Counted from the first letter of the stretch, positions 44,501 to 55,065 are shown. The stretch: DNA of 64,000 nucleotides from Nitzschia sp. DOCU1 (GCA_951394045.1 OX595990.1:2038549-2102548); one strand, 5' to 3'. The notes: generated by a model not told the origin, from the letters alone. A program made the numbers and translations.

Positions 44501-45952
44501 AACCGTTTGACAGAGAGGATCACACGAACGTGCCAGGCACGTGAGCCACTGCAAGACTGCCACGGCTCGCTGCTCGAGTTGCAATTCTTCCAGTGTCATG
44601 ATAGCGCAATACAATCCATGAGAATTTAACAAGAATGCCCGGCTCAACATGGCCGTTCCAAGCAATCCACTCGCGACACGATCTCCATCCAACCACAAAT
44701 GAATTTGTGTCGGATTGAGTTCGGCTAGCAATTCCATAGTTCCCCATACTACCAATTGTCCATATTGCCGGAGTGCTCGTACCAGCTTTTGTAAAATAGA
44801 ATCCGTATACAGAGACGATGTGCCCAGCAAATCCCGTAAAGCATCCACCCACTGATGCGTCGTATGAATATCGTCACTCTTGAGCACCAAAAACAATCCA
44901 CCTCCTTCTCGTGCCAACATGCCGAGTCGTTCTGCCTTGGTGTATTTCGGTCCATCATCGGCGTCATTCGTCGCATCATCGTCCAAACCACTACTCTTTT
45001 GTCTCACAACCTTATGACTCCCTGCCGCGGCTGGATCAAATCCAACTACATCCATTCCCGGAATGACACGACGACTATTGGATAATATATCCCGGGGTCC
45101 ATCTGCCAATGGCGGCATGGTAATCATGGACGCAGCTTCTTCCAATCGTAATTGTGGCGTGGCCGGAGCTTCAGCCCGAGCATGTCCCTTTTCGGCAGCC
45201 TGGGCTACCGATTGTACCATCCAATCAATGACTGCTGGTACGACACCTTGTACTCGATGTACGACACTGGCATTGAGCGGACCTAATCCTTGACTGGCCG
45301 CCGGTCCATGATGCGGACAAAAACCCGCCGGATCCCAGGCATCGGGATCTCCACAATCGCAACATCCCCCCGCTTGCGCATGATAAAAGGCGACATCATG
45401 TCCTTCATGATTGGATTGTTTAAAACAATTGTGACACAAGACACAAGTTTCATCCGCTTGGCATGTCCGACAGACCCATACAATATCATTGCGTTTGAAA
45501 GGATGTTGACAGACTCGACGGGGGACTGACTGACAAAGAGCTTCCAGTGTATCAATGGCTTGTCGGGGACTGGAATAATCGTCGCCTGTCACAATACTCG
45601 TCAAGAGCGAAGTTTGTGGATTTTGAAATTGCCATTCGGCTTCTTGCTTTTCGAGTCCTTCCAAATCTTCCAAAGCACGAAATAAAGCATGATGACCGCG
45701 GTTGGGCGTCAGCAAGGAAGTATTCAAGACTTCTTCTTCGGACAGTGGGGGATTGGCTACGACGTTGCGAAGACCCACCACACTTCCCATGGGTGCCAAG
45801 AATCCACTATCGTGACTATTATTAATAGTGGAAAGCATCATCATGCTGCTGTTGGGTGGTTGTGACGGTGGCGGTTTCTTGGCCTGCAACAATTCTTGGG
45901 TCCGTTCAAAGGCCTCTCGGGCCGCCGGATGTTCCGGGGGTGGATACGTCAT
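38547..45952 (-). CDS. UBR-family N-recognin E3 ubiquitin ligase
   Basis: Exons 45952-40607 and 40535-38547 (71-bp intron, GTAAGT...CTGCAG) encode 2,444 residues. UBR1-type ligases read destabilising N-terminal residues and ubiquitinate the protein. The UBR zinc box is at about residues 147-216 (CQHPFKRNDIVWVCRTC, CVLCHNCF, HDVAFYHAQAGGCCDCGD). A ClpS-like stretch follows (LKSDDIHTTHQWVDALRDLL, then GQLVVWG), suggesting binding of bulky as well as basic N-termini. A RING-H2 lies at about 1433-1553 (CIICSDDGN, CGHAVHSECW, CPLCQRLSNC) with a long acidic/Ser-rich insert. The C-terminal cap has CGAGTGMFFLLQECAGLI and YDHLHEVWSGHSV, as in UBR1/UBR2. The start is the first ATG (MTYPPPEHP). It is divergent to the E2 gene at 46634. 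Confidence 0.93.
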
Positions 45953-46633
45953 GGCTTTATGAAAATAAATAAATATACGCAAGACGTTCTTGTGTCAATT
46001 GCTTCACACCCGACTCGTTAAAAGAGGGGAACACTCAATTCAATAAAATCTCCAACCGGTTGCTTGCTTGTCTGCTCTTTTTCTCTCTACAAGCCGGCAG
46101 ACTCCACTAACAGCGCCTCCAACTACAACAATCTCACAAACGCTTCAATGCAAACAAGGTTTCATTCCCCATTCAAGTGAGTGAAAGGATAAACAAGGGC
46201 ACGAATCGACTTGCATGAAAAGACGGACCCATATTAGAGAGCAGAGAGCCTGGATCGCCTCCCACCGCACACAAAAGCATAGTACATGCGCACTCTGTAT
46301 TCGAACGTACCGTACCGTACGATACCGTCCGTATGTGACCTGTATCACCAAGACCGCCGAGAAGCGTGCGTCGTTTGCCACCACCACAGCGAAAAAGATA
46401 CGTAGTGCTATAGGTATGTCACATATCCCATTGGGTATGGGTGGTCTCTGCATTGCGAACGCCGAAGCTGACGGGAAAAAAGGAAGAGCGACGAAAGCAC
46501 ATGGGCGCAACTATGGAAGGCAAAAAGACAAGGCAAAAAGACTTCAGTCAAGAGAAGAGACCTCAATAGAGCTATTGCATCGGCGCAACTAACGGAAGCT
46601 GGGCGCAACTAACTACCGAATCAACCAACAATT
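45953..46633. promoter_or_regulatory. Divergent promoter region (UBR ligase / E2)
   Basis: 681 bp between the UBR ligase and E2 starts. The frames inside it are short and unsupported. It includes the CGTAC repeat cluster listed separately. Confidence 0.5.
46306..46333. repeat. CGTAC repeat cluster in divergent promoter
   Basis: Three head-to-tail CGTAC units (46306-46320) are followed by GATACCGTCCGTA. The unit contains the palindrome GTAC, so both strands read alike. It could be a binding-site cluster shared by the two ubiquitin genes, or a chance microsatellite. Confidence 0.5.
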
Positions 46634-47986
46634 ATGTCCAAGTCCCCCTCCTTACGACGTATTCAAGCCGATGTGCGGGAATTAGCCTTGGATCCATCCG
46701 ATCGTTATCATGCGGCTCCGTTGGAAAACGACATGTTTGAATGGTGCGTTCAATGCTCTGTCTTGTGTGTACACAGTGTGGGTCTCGTAAAGACACTGTT
46801 TTGAGAGTACTTGTTTCAGTAGTGGCAGTGTAGTGGTGATATTCATCATGGGATGTTGTTGTTAAAAATTGGTAGAATGGAAATTCGGATGCTGATATTC
46901 CTTCCTTCCTCTTCTATTAGGCATTTTACCATTCGAGGCGCCGAAGGGACAGACTTTGAAGGTGGTATTTATCATGGACGCATCTTGGTAAGAAATTGCT
47001 GCTGCTCCGCAATTCAAAAGGCTCTCTGCGCGAGTAATCTGTCGGCGCTTCTTTCCTGACACTAGAGTCTTTTTGTTTCTTTCTGCTTTTTTGCTTCGCT
47101 TTGCCTTGCCTAAACACAGTTACCTGCCGAATATCCATTCAAGCCACCCCATATTGTCTTTTTGACTCCATCTGGTCGCTTTGAAACCAACACTAAAGTG
47201 TGTTTGAGTTTTAGTGCCTTTCATCCCGAACTCTGGCAACCCGCGTGGGGCATTCGATTGATTTTGGAAGCTCTCATTAGCTTTTTACCAACGCCCGCCG
47301 ATGGTGCCATTGGGGCCTTGGATTGGTCGAGTGAAGAGCGCAAGCGATTGGCCAAGTTGTCGCAAAATTTTGCCTGTCATACATGTGGCAAGTGTTGTGA
47401 TTTGCTACCCGAACTCAAGGAAAAGAAAGCCTCTGGAACGACTCGATTTGCCAAGGAAATTGCCGAATTACAGCGTTTACAACAAGAAGCGGAAAAGAAA
47501 AGTCCGGATGGAAAGGATGCTAATGCAGAAAAGAAAGAGGAGGGAACAGCGGCAAGTACTTCTGTCGAATCCATCAATCTAGAGGCACCGGAAGAAGAGA
47601 TTGTTTTTGGAGCGGCCACTCCAACTGCTGCAGGCAAGGATGGCGACGAGGATGAAACAGGTGGGGCTGCGAGTCTGACTGCAACGCCCAAGAACGACGA
47701 GGATGACAATGACAACAACAACACAGCAGCAGTAGTAAATCATCCAGCGGCAGACAATGACAATAGTCTGGACAATGAAATACTCAACAATAATGATTTC
47801 ATGGCTGCTGAAGCAGCAGCAAATGATGATTATGATGATGATGACCCTTCGTGGATGTATGATCCTCTATTGAATTTGATGATGGTCTTGTTGGCGGCAA
47901 TCTGCTATTTGCTGGTACAAAAGTTTCAAGAACTCATGGAAGAACTTCGTCAACTCCAGCAACTACAAGGGGCCGATTCTACGTAA
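46634..47986 (+). CDS. UBE2J2: Tail-anchored ubiquitin-conjugating enzyme E2 (UBE2J2/Ubc6 type)
   Basis: Exons 46634-46743, 46921-46987 and 47120-47986 (introns of 177 and 132 bp) encode 347 residues. This E2 class passes ubiquitin to ER ligases such as HRD1 and DOA10 in ER-associated degradation. The E2 fold fills the first 150 residues: SLRRIQADVRELALDPSDRY, HFTIRGAEGTDFEGGIYHGR, LPAEYPFKPPHIVFLTPSGR. The active-site Cys is at about residue 87 in NTKVCLSFS, followed by the UBE2J-specific HPELWQPAWGIR. The last 40 residues hold a single membrane anchor (LLNLMMVLLAAICYLLVQKF), preceded by a long acidic, Asn-rich linker. HRD1 follows on the same strand 356 bp downstream. Confidence 0.94.
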
Positions 47987-48342
47987 TATAGTTAGTTAAC
48001 TTTCTACTATTTGCTACTCTACTAGTAGTATAGAAAAGTAATTGTTGTCTTGATGTACCATACTACAAGTTGCTAGTTGGTTCAAAAGTCAGTTTGGAAA
48101 CCGAAAGAGACGATCAGTAGAAAGGAAACGTGGGTCATCCTGTGTTTAAACGATGAAAAGGGGGAGCAACTCCCCTAATTTGCACGCTGGCGCCCATTGC
48201 CGTTTTGTTTTGCACGAAGAAAATCCATTTTCATGCTTGGCATTTTTGATTTCAGAGGTTGTGTGGTCTAGAGCGACGCCTTTTTGCAATCCACAACTGC
48301 CACTGCCACAATTGACACTAGCTTGCAGTGCTAATTTGAATC
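47987..48342 (+). other. Intergenic between E2 and HRD1
   Basis: 356 bp holding the E2 3' end and HRD1 promoter. No other feature. Confidence 0.5.
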
Positions 48343-48774
48343 ATGGAAGATCCCGAAACAAATCGAAATGACGACGATGAGCAACGCCGGGCCGAAGATG
48401 CGATGGAGGCCTTTCTTCGGGCTCAAGAAGACGCGGCGCAAGACGACAACGATGGCAATGCCGCTCCGCTGGAAAATGCCATGCCGAATCCACAGTGGAT
48501 GGACGAGCAGCAACAGCAAGCGGTACTAGTTGCACCGGAAAAGCCCTTTCGACTTTCCTATGTCAGTTCGAGCTTTCTCGTTGCCTTTGCCATGCTGTAC
48601 TACGCGTTTCGGACCCGACAACAGTGGTATCTAGCGCTGGTGTATTTGAGCAGTAGCAAGTGGGCTTATATTGTCCTGGGGAATGCACTTGTTGCAACGT
48701 TGATCTCTGTGTTTTCTATCATTACCAATGTCTTTTTAAATGGACTGCGGTTGCACGAAGCCGAGGGACTGGGT
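48343..48774 (+). pseudogene. HRD1: HRD1/synoviolin E3 ligase, 5' part (split by Copia element)
   Basis: The first 144 residues of an HRD1-type ER ubiquitin ligase: an acidic, Gln-rich N-terminus, then two membrane segments (SYVSSSFLVAFAMLYYAF, and KWAYIVLGNALVATLISVF) and the helix GLRLHEAEGLG, which aligns with the LRAAEMEHL region of human HRD1. It runs into a Copia LTR at 48775. The rest of the gene resumes at 55066 in the same frame (G-L-G-D-F-F-R-W). Both parts together would be 652 residues, close to the family's size. As assembled this allele cannot make HRD1 unless the element is bypassed. Confidence 0.9.
48769..48774. repeat. Target-site duplication (C)TGGGT, left copy
   Basis: CTGGGT precedes the left LTR and recurs at 55060-55065 after the right LTR. 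The leading C may instead belong to the element end, leaving the usual 5-bp TGGGT. Confidence 0.9.
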
Positions 48775-49086
48775 TGTTCAAATACGGTAAATCTGGTGGT
48801 CAAGGATCGCTCTTCACGACGTCATCAGCGTGATGACGCAATCGTATAGGGAAGTGCAACGTTCACTCCCGAACAGCCACGTGCTGACTCCAACGAGGAG
48901 AAGGCATGGAGATGGCACTAAGTACGATACAAATCAGAGTACATCAGCTGTCTATCTCGACAGCATACATTTAGTTTACGCACTGTTAGTGCTCATAAGT
49001 TTCAGAATCAACACACTGCAACACAACCACAAGTTATTTGAGCTCTTTTTACGATTAGCCAGTACCGGTCATCGTAGATTTCAACA
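48775..49086 (+). repeat. Copia element 2, 5' LTR
   Basis: 312 bp, TGTT...AACA ends, same sequence as 54748-55059. It contains the short near-palindrome GACGTCATCAGCGTGATGACG near 48817-48838, which holds CRE-like TGACG half-sites. Confidence 0.95.
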
Positions 49087-49107
49087 CGCTTCCTCTGCGC
49101 ATAAGAG
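49087..49107 (+). promoter_or_regulatory. Primer-binding site, initiator tRNA-Met D-arm type
   Basis: The 14 bases next to the LTR (CGCTTCCTCTGCGC) are the complement of GCGCAGAGGAAGCG. The conserved D-arm of eukaryotic initiator tRNA-Met reads GCGCAGCGGAAGCG, 13 of 14 identical. Copia itself uses an internal fragment of this tRNA and not its 3' end. Confidence 0.6.
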
Positions 49108-49143
49108 ACATACAAGTTCTTCAACAGTTAATCATCAGCTACA

Positions 49144-50502
49144 ATGGCCGCCAACCTTCAGGTTCCTCCAGTGGTTCCACCAATGATACCACCGATAGTA
49201 CCGCCTCCGGTCGTGCCACCAGCGGTCCCCCCAGCGGGGCCGCCAGCTCAGCAAAACATCGCTGCGCCAACGTTTGCACTCACGCCAGCTCTCGCACATG
49301 CGAATGTGCTTGACTACACGACATCCGAGGGAATGAAGATTTGGTCATCCGCAACTTCCTCAATGTACTCATCCGACGAAGAAGGCTTCGACTGCTCTCC
49401 CGAACGAATGAAGGATTTCCTCAACAGGAAAGGCGGACGAGCAGCTATCAACGGATGGGACGACTCCTTCCTAGCAATCCCTGAAGATCCCAACAATCCA
49501 ATCGGACCAGCATCCAATTTCCTCAATCACTACGGAGAGTACACCCTCGACTACCTGCATCAGTGTGCACAAGTCTACGTCAACGCTCAGAATCGAGCTG
49601 CTCAAGACTCCGTGCAAGCGTACAACTGCATCATGAACAGCTTAAATGCATCGGGTCGCAACAAGATAGCAGCATACAAGGACGAGTACACTGTCAGCAA
49701 CAAGGGCGTGGGAATTCTCCTACTCAAAGTGGTCATACGGGAATCAAGCATCGACACGAACGCAACAACCGCACACATCAGGACTCAACTCTCCTCTCTG
49801 GATACCTACCTACCTACCATAGGCAACGACATAGGCAAGCTGAATCTGTACGTAAAAGGACTTGTGGATGCTTTAGCCGCGCGAGGCGAGATCACAAACG
49901 ACCTTTTGGTAAATTTGTTCAAAGGCTATCACGCCGCAAGCGACAAACGATTCATTGCCTACATCGAGAAGAAAGAAGAGGAATACGAGGATGGAACCAC
50001 GGCGATCACTCCAAGCACTCTCATGGCATTGGCCAAAAACAAGTACGAGGTGCTAGTCGAAAAGAACCAGTGGAACGCACCATCTTCGGAAGAAGAAAAG
50101 ATTATGGTGCTCGAGGCCACTCTGAAACGACTCCAAGGTCAACAGAGAACTGCCGGCAAGTCTAGAACGACTGAAAGCAATGACAACAAAGCCGGCAAGG
50201 CCAAAGGCAACAACAAGAAGAAGAAGTCCGACATGCCTGCGTGGGTGTCCGTCAAACCCAAAGCTGGGGAACCCACAAACAAGACAGTCGATGGCAAGCA
50301 ATGGTGGTTCTGCGCCAATCATCAAAAGTGGTGCCGCCATTCGACCGACAAGTGCGAGAAGAAAGGATTGGGAAAGGGAAAGGATGGAGGCAACGCGACA
50401 ACTTCGAAACCAGCAACGCCGACTACAACGACTAAACAAGAGTCGAAGTTTGCAAAAGCAATGACTGCTCTCGCCGATATCGCCGAAGAAACTGAGGAGT
50501 GA
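49144..50502 (+). CDS. Copia element 2 gag
   Basis: 452 residues. The N-terminus is a proline/valine repeat (VPPMIPPIVPPP). A capsid-like helical region follows, then a Lys-rich linker (NNKKKKSDMPAWVSVKPK). A zinc-binding motif reads WWFCANHQKWCRHSTDKC, unlike the usual CCHC spacing but like other diatom Copia gags. It ends in a TGA at 50500-50502; pol continues in the same frame. Confidence 0.9.
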   Translation: MAANLQVPPVVPPMIPPIVPPPVVPPAVPPAGPPAQQNIAAPTFALTPALAHANVLDYTTSEGMKIWSSATSSMYSSDEEGFDCSPERMKDFLNRKGGRAAINGWDDSFLAIPEDPNNPIGPASNFLNHYGEYTLDYLHQCAQVYVNAQNRAAQDSVQAYNCIMNSLNASGRNKIAAYKDEYTVSNKGVGILLLKVVIRESSIDTNATTAHIRTQLSSLDTYLPTIGNDIGKLNLYVKGLVDALAARGEITNDLLVNLFKGYHAASDKRFIAYIEKKEEEYEDGTTAITPSTLMALAKNKYEVLVEKNQWNAPSSEEEKIMVLEATLKRLQGQQRTAGKSRTTESNDNKAGKAKGNNKKKKSDMPAWVSVKPKAGEPTNKTVDGKQWWFCANHQKWCRHSTDKCEKKGLGKGKDGGNATTSKPATPTTTTKQESKFAKAMTALADIAEETEE

Positions 50503-53500
50503 TTCCTCAATCTGCCGACGAGGTTACAAGATACCCTGGCCGTATGGACATACATTGGCCTGGCGTACTTGATAATCTACATATGGGTGACGGTCTATGC
50601 CGACAGCTGCTACTACTACTATCCTAAGAAGCAACGCTTTCGGGCTAAGTTAACTCGCTATTTAGCATATCTACGAGCCTGGAAAATCGCGATTTGGACT
50701 AGTTTTAGGCTGCGAATGAAGCACAGTCAACAAAACAAGGAAGTGAGGCGACGACGGGACATCGCCAGCAAGTACCGACGCAACGACATGCCGCTACAAT
50801 GTCACGTCTGCGGCAGCATCAACTTTGCAGCGCCGCGAACACTACAAGTCTGGCAAGTCCTATTGGCAATGGAGACGATGACGAACAAAGGAGAACGGTT
50901 AGCAGTGATCGATACAGACTCGACAACCCTTGGGATCGACAATCGCGCGACGGCTTACCTATCGGGGTTCATCGAGGACTTCCCCGGTGAACTACAGCCA
51001 ACAAATCGGATCGTGAACGGGTTCATGGGAGCCAAGGCCACGAATGTGTCAACAGGAACAGCAAAAGTAAGGTTAGAAGCCGACGGCGGCGACGTGCACG
51101 ACTTCACTCTGCACGATTCCTACTACGTACCTGGATGCGGAATACGCCTCTTCAGCCCACAACATTGGGCCCAACAAATGAAAAGACAACATCGCGGCCC
51201 AGCCCAATCGACAACCACACACGACCGCGTCATCCTCAGCTCCAAAGACTTCACCAAAACGATCCCACTCGATCCGGTCACCAACGTGGCGACGTGTCGG
51301 ACCGCCCCCGGATACTCCAAGTTTGCGGCGTTTTGTGCGGAGGCAGGATTCGACGATGACGGCGACGACGTCCTGGCATTCGATGCACAGGTTATCTCCG
51401 ACGATGAAGATGACGATCCTGCGGATTTCTCGAATATAGGCAACGATAATGTTAGCGACGACGTTAACAACAACATACGCGACGACACAGAAAACTTACT
51501 CGGACCAACGCCTGCTCCACCTGCCAATCCTGCGAGGATAGTGGATGAAACAGAGGTTGAGAGAGAGGAAAGGAAGCTCGAGACCGAATTACTGACTTAC
51601 CATCTGCGCTTCGCCCATGTATCCTTTCGGAAACTACAGATCATGGCGCGATACTCCATCATCCCAAGGCGACTGGCCAAATGTCGCGTTCCCGTATGTG
51701 CAGCCTGCATGTTCGGTAAAGCAACAAAGCGTCAGTGGAGGCAGAAGGCACCAATCAACAAGGACGAAGCTTACTTACCAACAAAACCGGGTGAAGTGGT
51801 CTCGGTCGACCAAATGAAGTCCCCAACACCGGGGTTCATCGCGCAGATGACAGGTATCTTGACGACGAAGCGATACGTGTATGCAACTGTCTACGTGGAC
51901 AGCTACTCATCGTTCGGCTACGTCTACCTGCAGAAGACCGCTAGTGCTGACGAGACGATCGAGGGCAAGCATGCATTCGAACGTCTGTGCCAGCAAAACG
52001 GTTTCAGAGTCCAACATTATCATGCCGACAATGGAATTTTCAAGGCCAACAAATGGGTGCTTGACTGCCACAAATGCGAGCAAGGTCTCTCATTCGCGGG
52101 AGTCAACGCGCATCACCAGAACGGACAGGCGGAAGCTCGAATCAGACGACTACAAGAGCTGACGCGCACACAACTGACCTACGCAAAACGACAATGGCCA
52201 CAGGAGATCTCGGCGAACCTCTGGCCATACGCCCTCCGAATTGCGAACGATGCAAACAACGCGACACCCAATCTGGCCGACAAACCTGACTACCGCTCCC
52301 CAGCGGAGCTCTTCTACAGTACGAAGGTCTCCACCAACGCCAAGCGCTGGCAACACTTCGGTTGTCCAGTGTACGTGTTGGACAGGAACTTGCAACAGAA
52401 CAAACCGCTCCACAAGTGGGTCAGTAGAGCGAGGGTTGGGGTGTACCTGGGACGATCACCACACCACTCTCGTTCTATTGCGCTGGTGCTGGACATCAAG
52501 ACGGGACTTGTGTCTCCACAGTTCCACATCAAGATGGACACAATGTTTGACACCATAGCACAACTCTACCAGTCGGTGGAGAGTGCTAGCACACAACAAT
52601 CGCTATGGCAAATCAAGGCGGGGTTTGTTCAGCAGTCACAAGCGAATGTGACAGCACCCAAGCAGGGCAATGCGACAACCACAGCTTCGAAAAGAAAACA
52701 GGTCACTACACAAAACTCTCAGACAAGAGAGGGCACCCAAGTTCCAGAGGGAGCCTACGTGGCACCACCTGAACCACGCACAGTCGACATGTCCCCGAAG
52801 ACAGACAGGGACAGCGGTTCTCCCACCGTTACAGAAGGGAACACACCCGGGAATGGCAAACAACAGCCATCTACACAACAACACCAGTCTCCACGAATGC
52901 AATCAGAATCTGGTACGGCCACCAGGCGATCGCAGAGACGCGTGCAACCTGCGCAACGACTGATAGAAGCAATGACAGCGGAACTCACTACGCAAAGTGA
53001 TGTTCCTGGCGAAGTGTTCTCCTTCCAGGCGATGTTCCCAAGCGACGGCAGGTCCATCAACGAGGACCTGAACCCACTCTATGCCTACAAAGCCAATGCA
53101 GACCCCGACACTCTGTATCTTCACGAGGCTCAGAGGGAGAGCGACTGGGAACAGTTCGGCGAAGCAATGGAACTGGAGATCAAGCAACAGGTCGACATGG
53201 GAGTCTACACCATCATGTTACTCACCGACATACCAACGGGGACTACCGTGCTACCTGCAGTGTGGCAACTGCGCCGCAAGCGCGACATAAGGACGGGCGC
53301 AATCAAGAAATACAAGGCACGATGCAATATCGACGGTTCTCGAATGCGACACGGCGAGCACTACGATCAGACGTATGCTCCGGTTGCCGGATGGCCCTCG
53401 ATAAGGCTACTGCTGGCGCTGGTTCTACTCTTCAATTGGCGAACGGTCCAACTCGACTACGTGCTCGCGTACCCACACGCGCCAGCAGACAGGGACCTCT

Positions 53501-54717
53501 ACATGAAGCTACCAAAGGGATTCACCCTCGACGGCGTTGACGACCCAAGCAAGTATTGTCTACGAGTCAACCGCAACCTCTATGGGGGAAAAAGCGCCTC
53601 TCGTATATGGTATCAATATCTGAGGAAACGGCTCATCGACAAGTGCCATTTCGTGGTGTCCAAGCACGACGAGTGTGTATTCTACAAGGGCAACATGATC
53701 TACGTCCTCTACACCGACGACTCAATCTTAGCCGGTCCTGACCAGGCAGAGATCGAGCGAACGATACAGGAAATGAGAGACGCAAACCTCAACATTACCA
53801 TTGAGGGAGATCTCACGGACTTTCTCGGAGTCAACATCGATCGGAAAGAAGACGGAACGATACACCTGACGCAACCCAAGCTAATCGAACAGGTGATATC
53901 GGACCTACGCATGCAGTATGACAATGTACGAACCAAGGACATCCCCATGGCGTCCAGCAGGCTACTGTCACGTCACCTGAGCTCCACACCACACGACGAC
54001 TCGTTCCACTACAGGAGTGTCATCGGCAAGCTCAACTACGTCGAGCGCGGATCAAGGCCAGACATCGCATACGCAGTGCACCAGTGTGCACGGTTCTCCA
54101 TCGACCCAAAGAAAGAACACGGCGATGCAATACGCTGGATCACACGTTACCTGCTCGGCACACGAGACAAAGGAATAATCTTCAAGGCAGATCCTTCGAA
54201 GGGATTGGAGGTATTCGTCGACGCCGACTTCGCGGGGAACTGGGACAAGGAACTGGCAGGATTCGACAAGGACACTGCTCGCTCCAGACACGGCTACATC
54301 ATCTGCTACGCAGGAGTGCCAGTCACATGGAAATCACAGCTACAGCAAGAGATCGCTCTGTCTAGCTGCGAATCGGAGATCACAGGACTCTCGTACGCTT
54401 TGCGAGAGGCTATACCGATCATTGAGCTTCTGAGGGAGATGCAAGGACTCGGATTCAATGTGCACTTCGACAAGGCACACATCACTTGCAACGTCTACGA
54501 AGACAACATGGGCGCCATTGAGATCGCCCGTACTCCCAAAGCAAGACCAAGAACAAAGCATATCAACAATCGTCTATTTCACTTCTACGACTATGTGGAG
54601 AGAGGCGACATCGAGATACATCATATCCGATCCGAAGATCAACCTGCCGATATCCTGACCAAAGCATTAAGCGAGGATCTCTTCGTCAAACACAGACAGG
54701 TCATCATGGGATGGTAA
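50503..54717 (+). CDS. Copia element 2 pol (protease, integrase, RT, RNase H)
   Basis: 1,404 open codons directly after the gag TGA and in gag frame. The first ATG is only at 50716, so gag-stop readthrough is the simplest way to make it. The first 30 residues are strongly hydrophobic (AVWTYIGLAYLIIYIWVTVY), an unusual start for pol. Protease motif: GIDNRATAYLSG. Integrase: zinc motif around HLRFAHVSFRKL and C-x2-C, then SVDQMKSP, HYHADNGIF and NGQAEARIRR. RT: LDYVLAYPHAPADRDLYM and YVLYTDDSILAGP. RNase H: VFVDADFAGNWD, SSCESEITGLSYA, YEDNMGAIEIAR, RTKHINNR. All catalytic acids appear present. Confidence 0.93.
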   Translation, partial: FLNLPTRLQDTLAVWTYIGLAYLIIYIWVTVYADSCYYYYPKKQRFRAKLTRYLAYLRAWKIAIWTSFRLRMKHSQQNKEVRRRRDIASKYRRNDMPLQCHVCGSINFAAPRTLQVWQVLLAMETMTNKGERLAVIDTDSTTLGIDNRATAYLSGFIEDFPGELQPTNRIVNGFMGAKATNVSTGTAKVRLEADGGDVHDFTLHDSYYVPGCGIRLFSPQHWAQQMKRQHRGPAQSTTTHDRVILSSKDFTKTIPLDPVTNVATCRTAPGYSKFAAFCAEAGFDDDGDDVLAFDAQVISDDEDDDPADFSNIGNDNVSDDVNNNIRDDTENLLGPTPAPPANPARIVDETEVEREERKLETELLTYHLRFAHVSFRKLQIMARYSIIPRRLAKCRVPVCAACMFGKATKRQWRQKAPINKDEAYLPTKPGEVVSVDQMKSPTPGFIAQMTGILTTKRYVYATVYVDSYSSFGYVYLQKTASADETIEGKHAFERLCQQNGFRVQHYHADNGIFKANKWVLDCHKCEQGLSFAGVNAHHQNGQAEARIRRLQELTRTQLTYAKRQWPQEISANLWPYALRIANDANNATPNLADKPDYRSPAELFYSTKVSTNAKRWQHFGCPVYVLDRNLQQNKPLHKWVSRARVGVYLGRSPHHSRSIALVLDIKTGLVSPQFHIKMDTMFDTIAQLYQSVESASTQQSLWQIKAGFVQQSQANVTAPKQGNATTTASKRKQVTTQNSQTREGTQVPEGAYVAPPEPRTVDMSPKTDRDSGSPTVTEGNTPGNGKQQPSTQQHQSPRMQSESGTATRRSQRRVQPAQRLIEAMTAELTTQSDVPGEVFSFQAMFPSDGRSINEDLNPLYAYKANADPDTLYLHEAQRESDWEQFGEAMELEIKQQVDMGVYTIMLLTDIPTGTTVLPAVWQLRRKRDIRTGAIKKYKARCNIDGSRMRHGEHYDQTYAPVAGWPSIRLLLALVLLFNWRTVQLDYVLAYPHAPADRDLYMKLPKGFTLDGVDDPSKYCLRVNRNLYGGKSASRIWYQYLRKRLIDKCHFVVSKHDECVFYKGNMIYVLYTDDSILAGPDQAEIERTIQEMRDANLNITIEGDLTDFLGVNIDRKEDGTIHLTQPKLIEQVISDLRMQYDNVRTKDIPMASSRLLSRHLSSTPHDDSFHYRSVIGKLNYVERGSRPDIAYAVHQCARFSIDPKKEHGDAIRWITRYLLGTRDKGIIFKADPSKGLEVFVDADFAGNWDKELAGFDKDTARSRHGYIICYAGVPVTWKSQLQQEIALSSCESEITGLSYALREAIPIIELLREMQGLGFNVHFDKAHITCNVYEDNMGAIEIARTPKARPRTKHINNRLFHFYDYVERGDIEIHHIRSEDQPADILTKALSEDLFVKHRQVIMGW

Positions 54718-54747
54718 CACTCGCTCGAGTCAATCCTTGAGAGGGAG

Positions 54748-55059
54748 TGTTCAAATACGGTAAATCTGGTGGTCAAGGATCGCTCTTCACGACGTCATCA
54801 GCGTGATGACGCAATCGTATAGGGAAGTGCAACGTTCACTCCCGAACAGCCACGTGCTGACTCCAACGAGGAGAAGGCATGGAGATGGCACTAAGTACGA
54901 TACAAATCAGAGTACATCAGCTGTCTATCTCGACAGCATACATTTAGTTTACGCACTGTTAGTGCTCATAAGTTTCAGAATCAACACACTGCAACACAAC
55001 CACAAGTTATTTGAGCTCTTTTTACGATTAGCCAGTACCGGTCATCGTAGATTTCAACA
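54748..55059 (+). repeat. Copia element 2, 3' LTR
   Basis: 312 bp, indistinguishable from the 5' LTR. Preceded by the polypurine tract GAGAGGGAG at 54739-54747. Confidence 0.95.
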
Positions 55060-55065
55060 CTGGGT

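Larger units (their letters stand above)
48775..55059 (+). mobile_element. Complete Copia (CoDi-type) retrotransposon inside HRD1
   Basis: 6,285 bp with 312-bp LTRs (48775-49086 and 54748-55059). No difference between the LTRs was found on reading both. Gag and pol are open throughout, separated only by one in-frame TGA. A primer-binding site resembling the complement of initiator tRNA-Met and a polypurine tract (GAGAGGGAG) adjoin the LTRs. Identical LTRs and open frames mean a very recent insertion, possibly an active family. It belongs to a different lineage from element 1: its RT box is YTDD, its protease has DNRA and its zinc motif is non-canonical. Confidence 0.96.

Noticed and set aside
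46215..46592. 125-codon frame between the UBR and E2 genes
   Set aside because: It spans the CGTAC repeat and promoter region and has no protein-like features.
48830..49186. Repeated frame beginning MMTQSYREVQ, also at 54803
   Set aside because: It is simply LTR sequence read in frame, present in both LTRs of Copia element 2.
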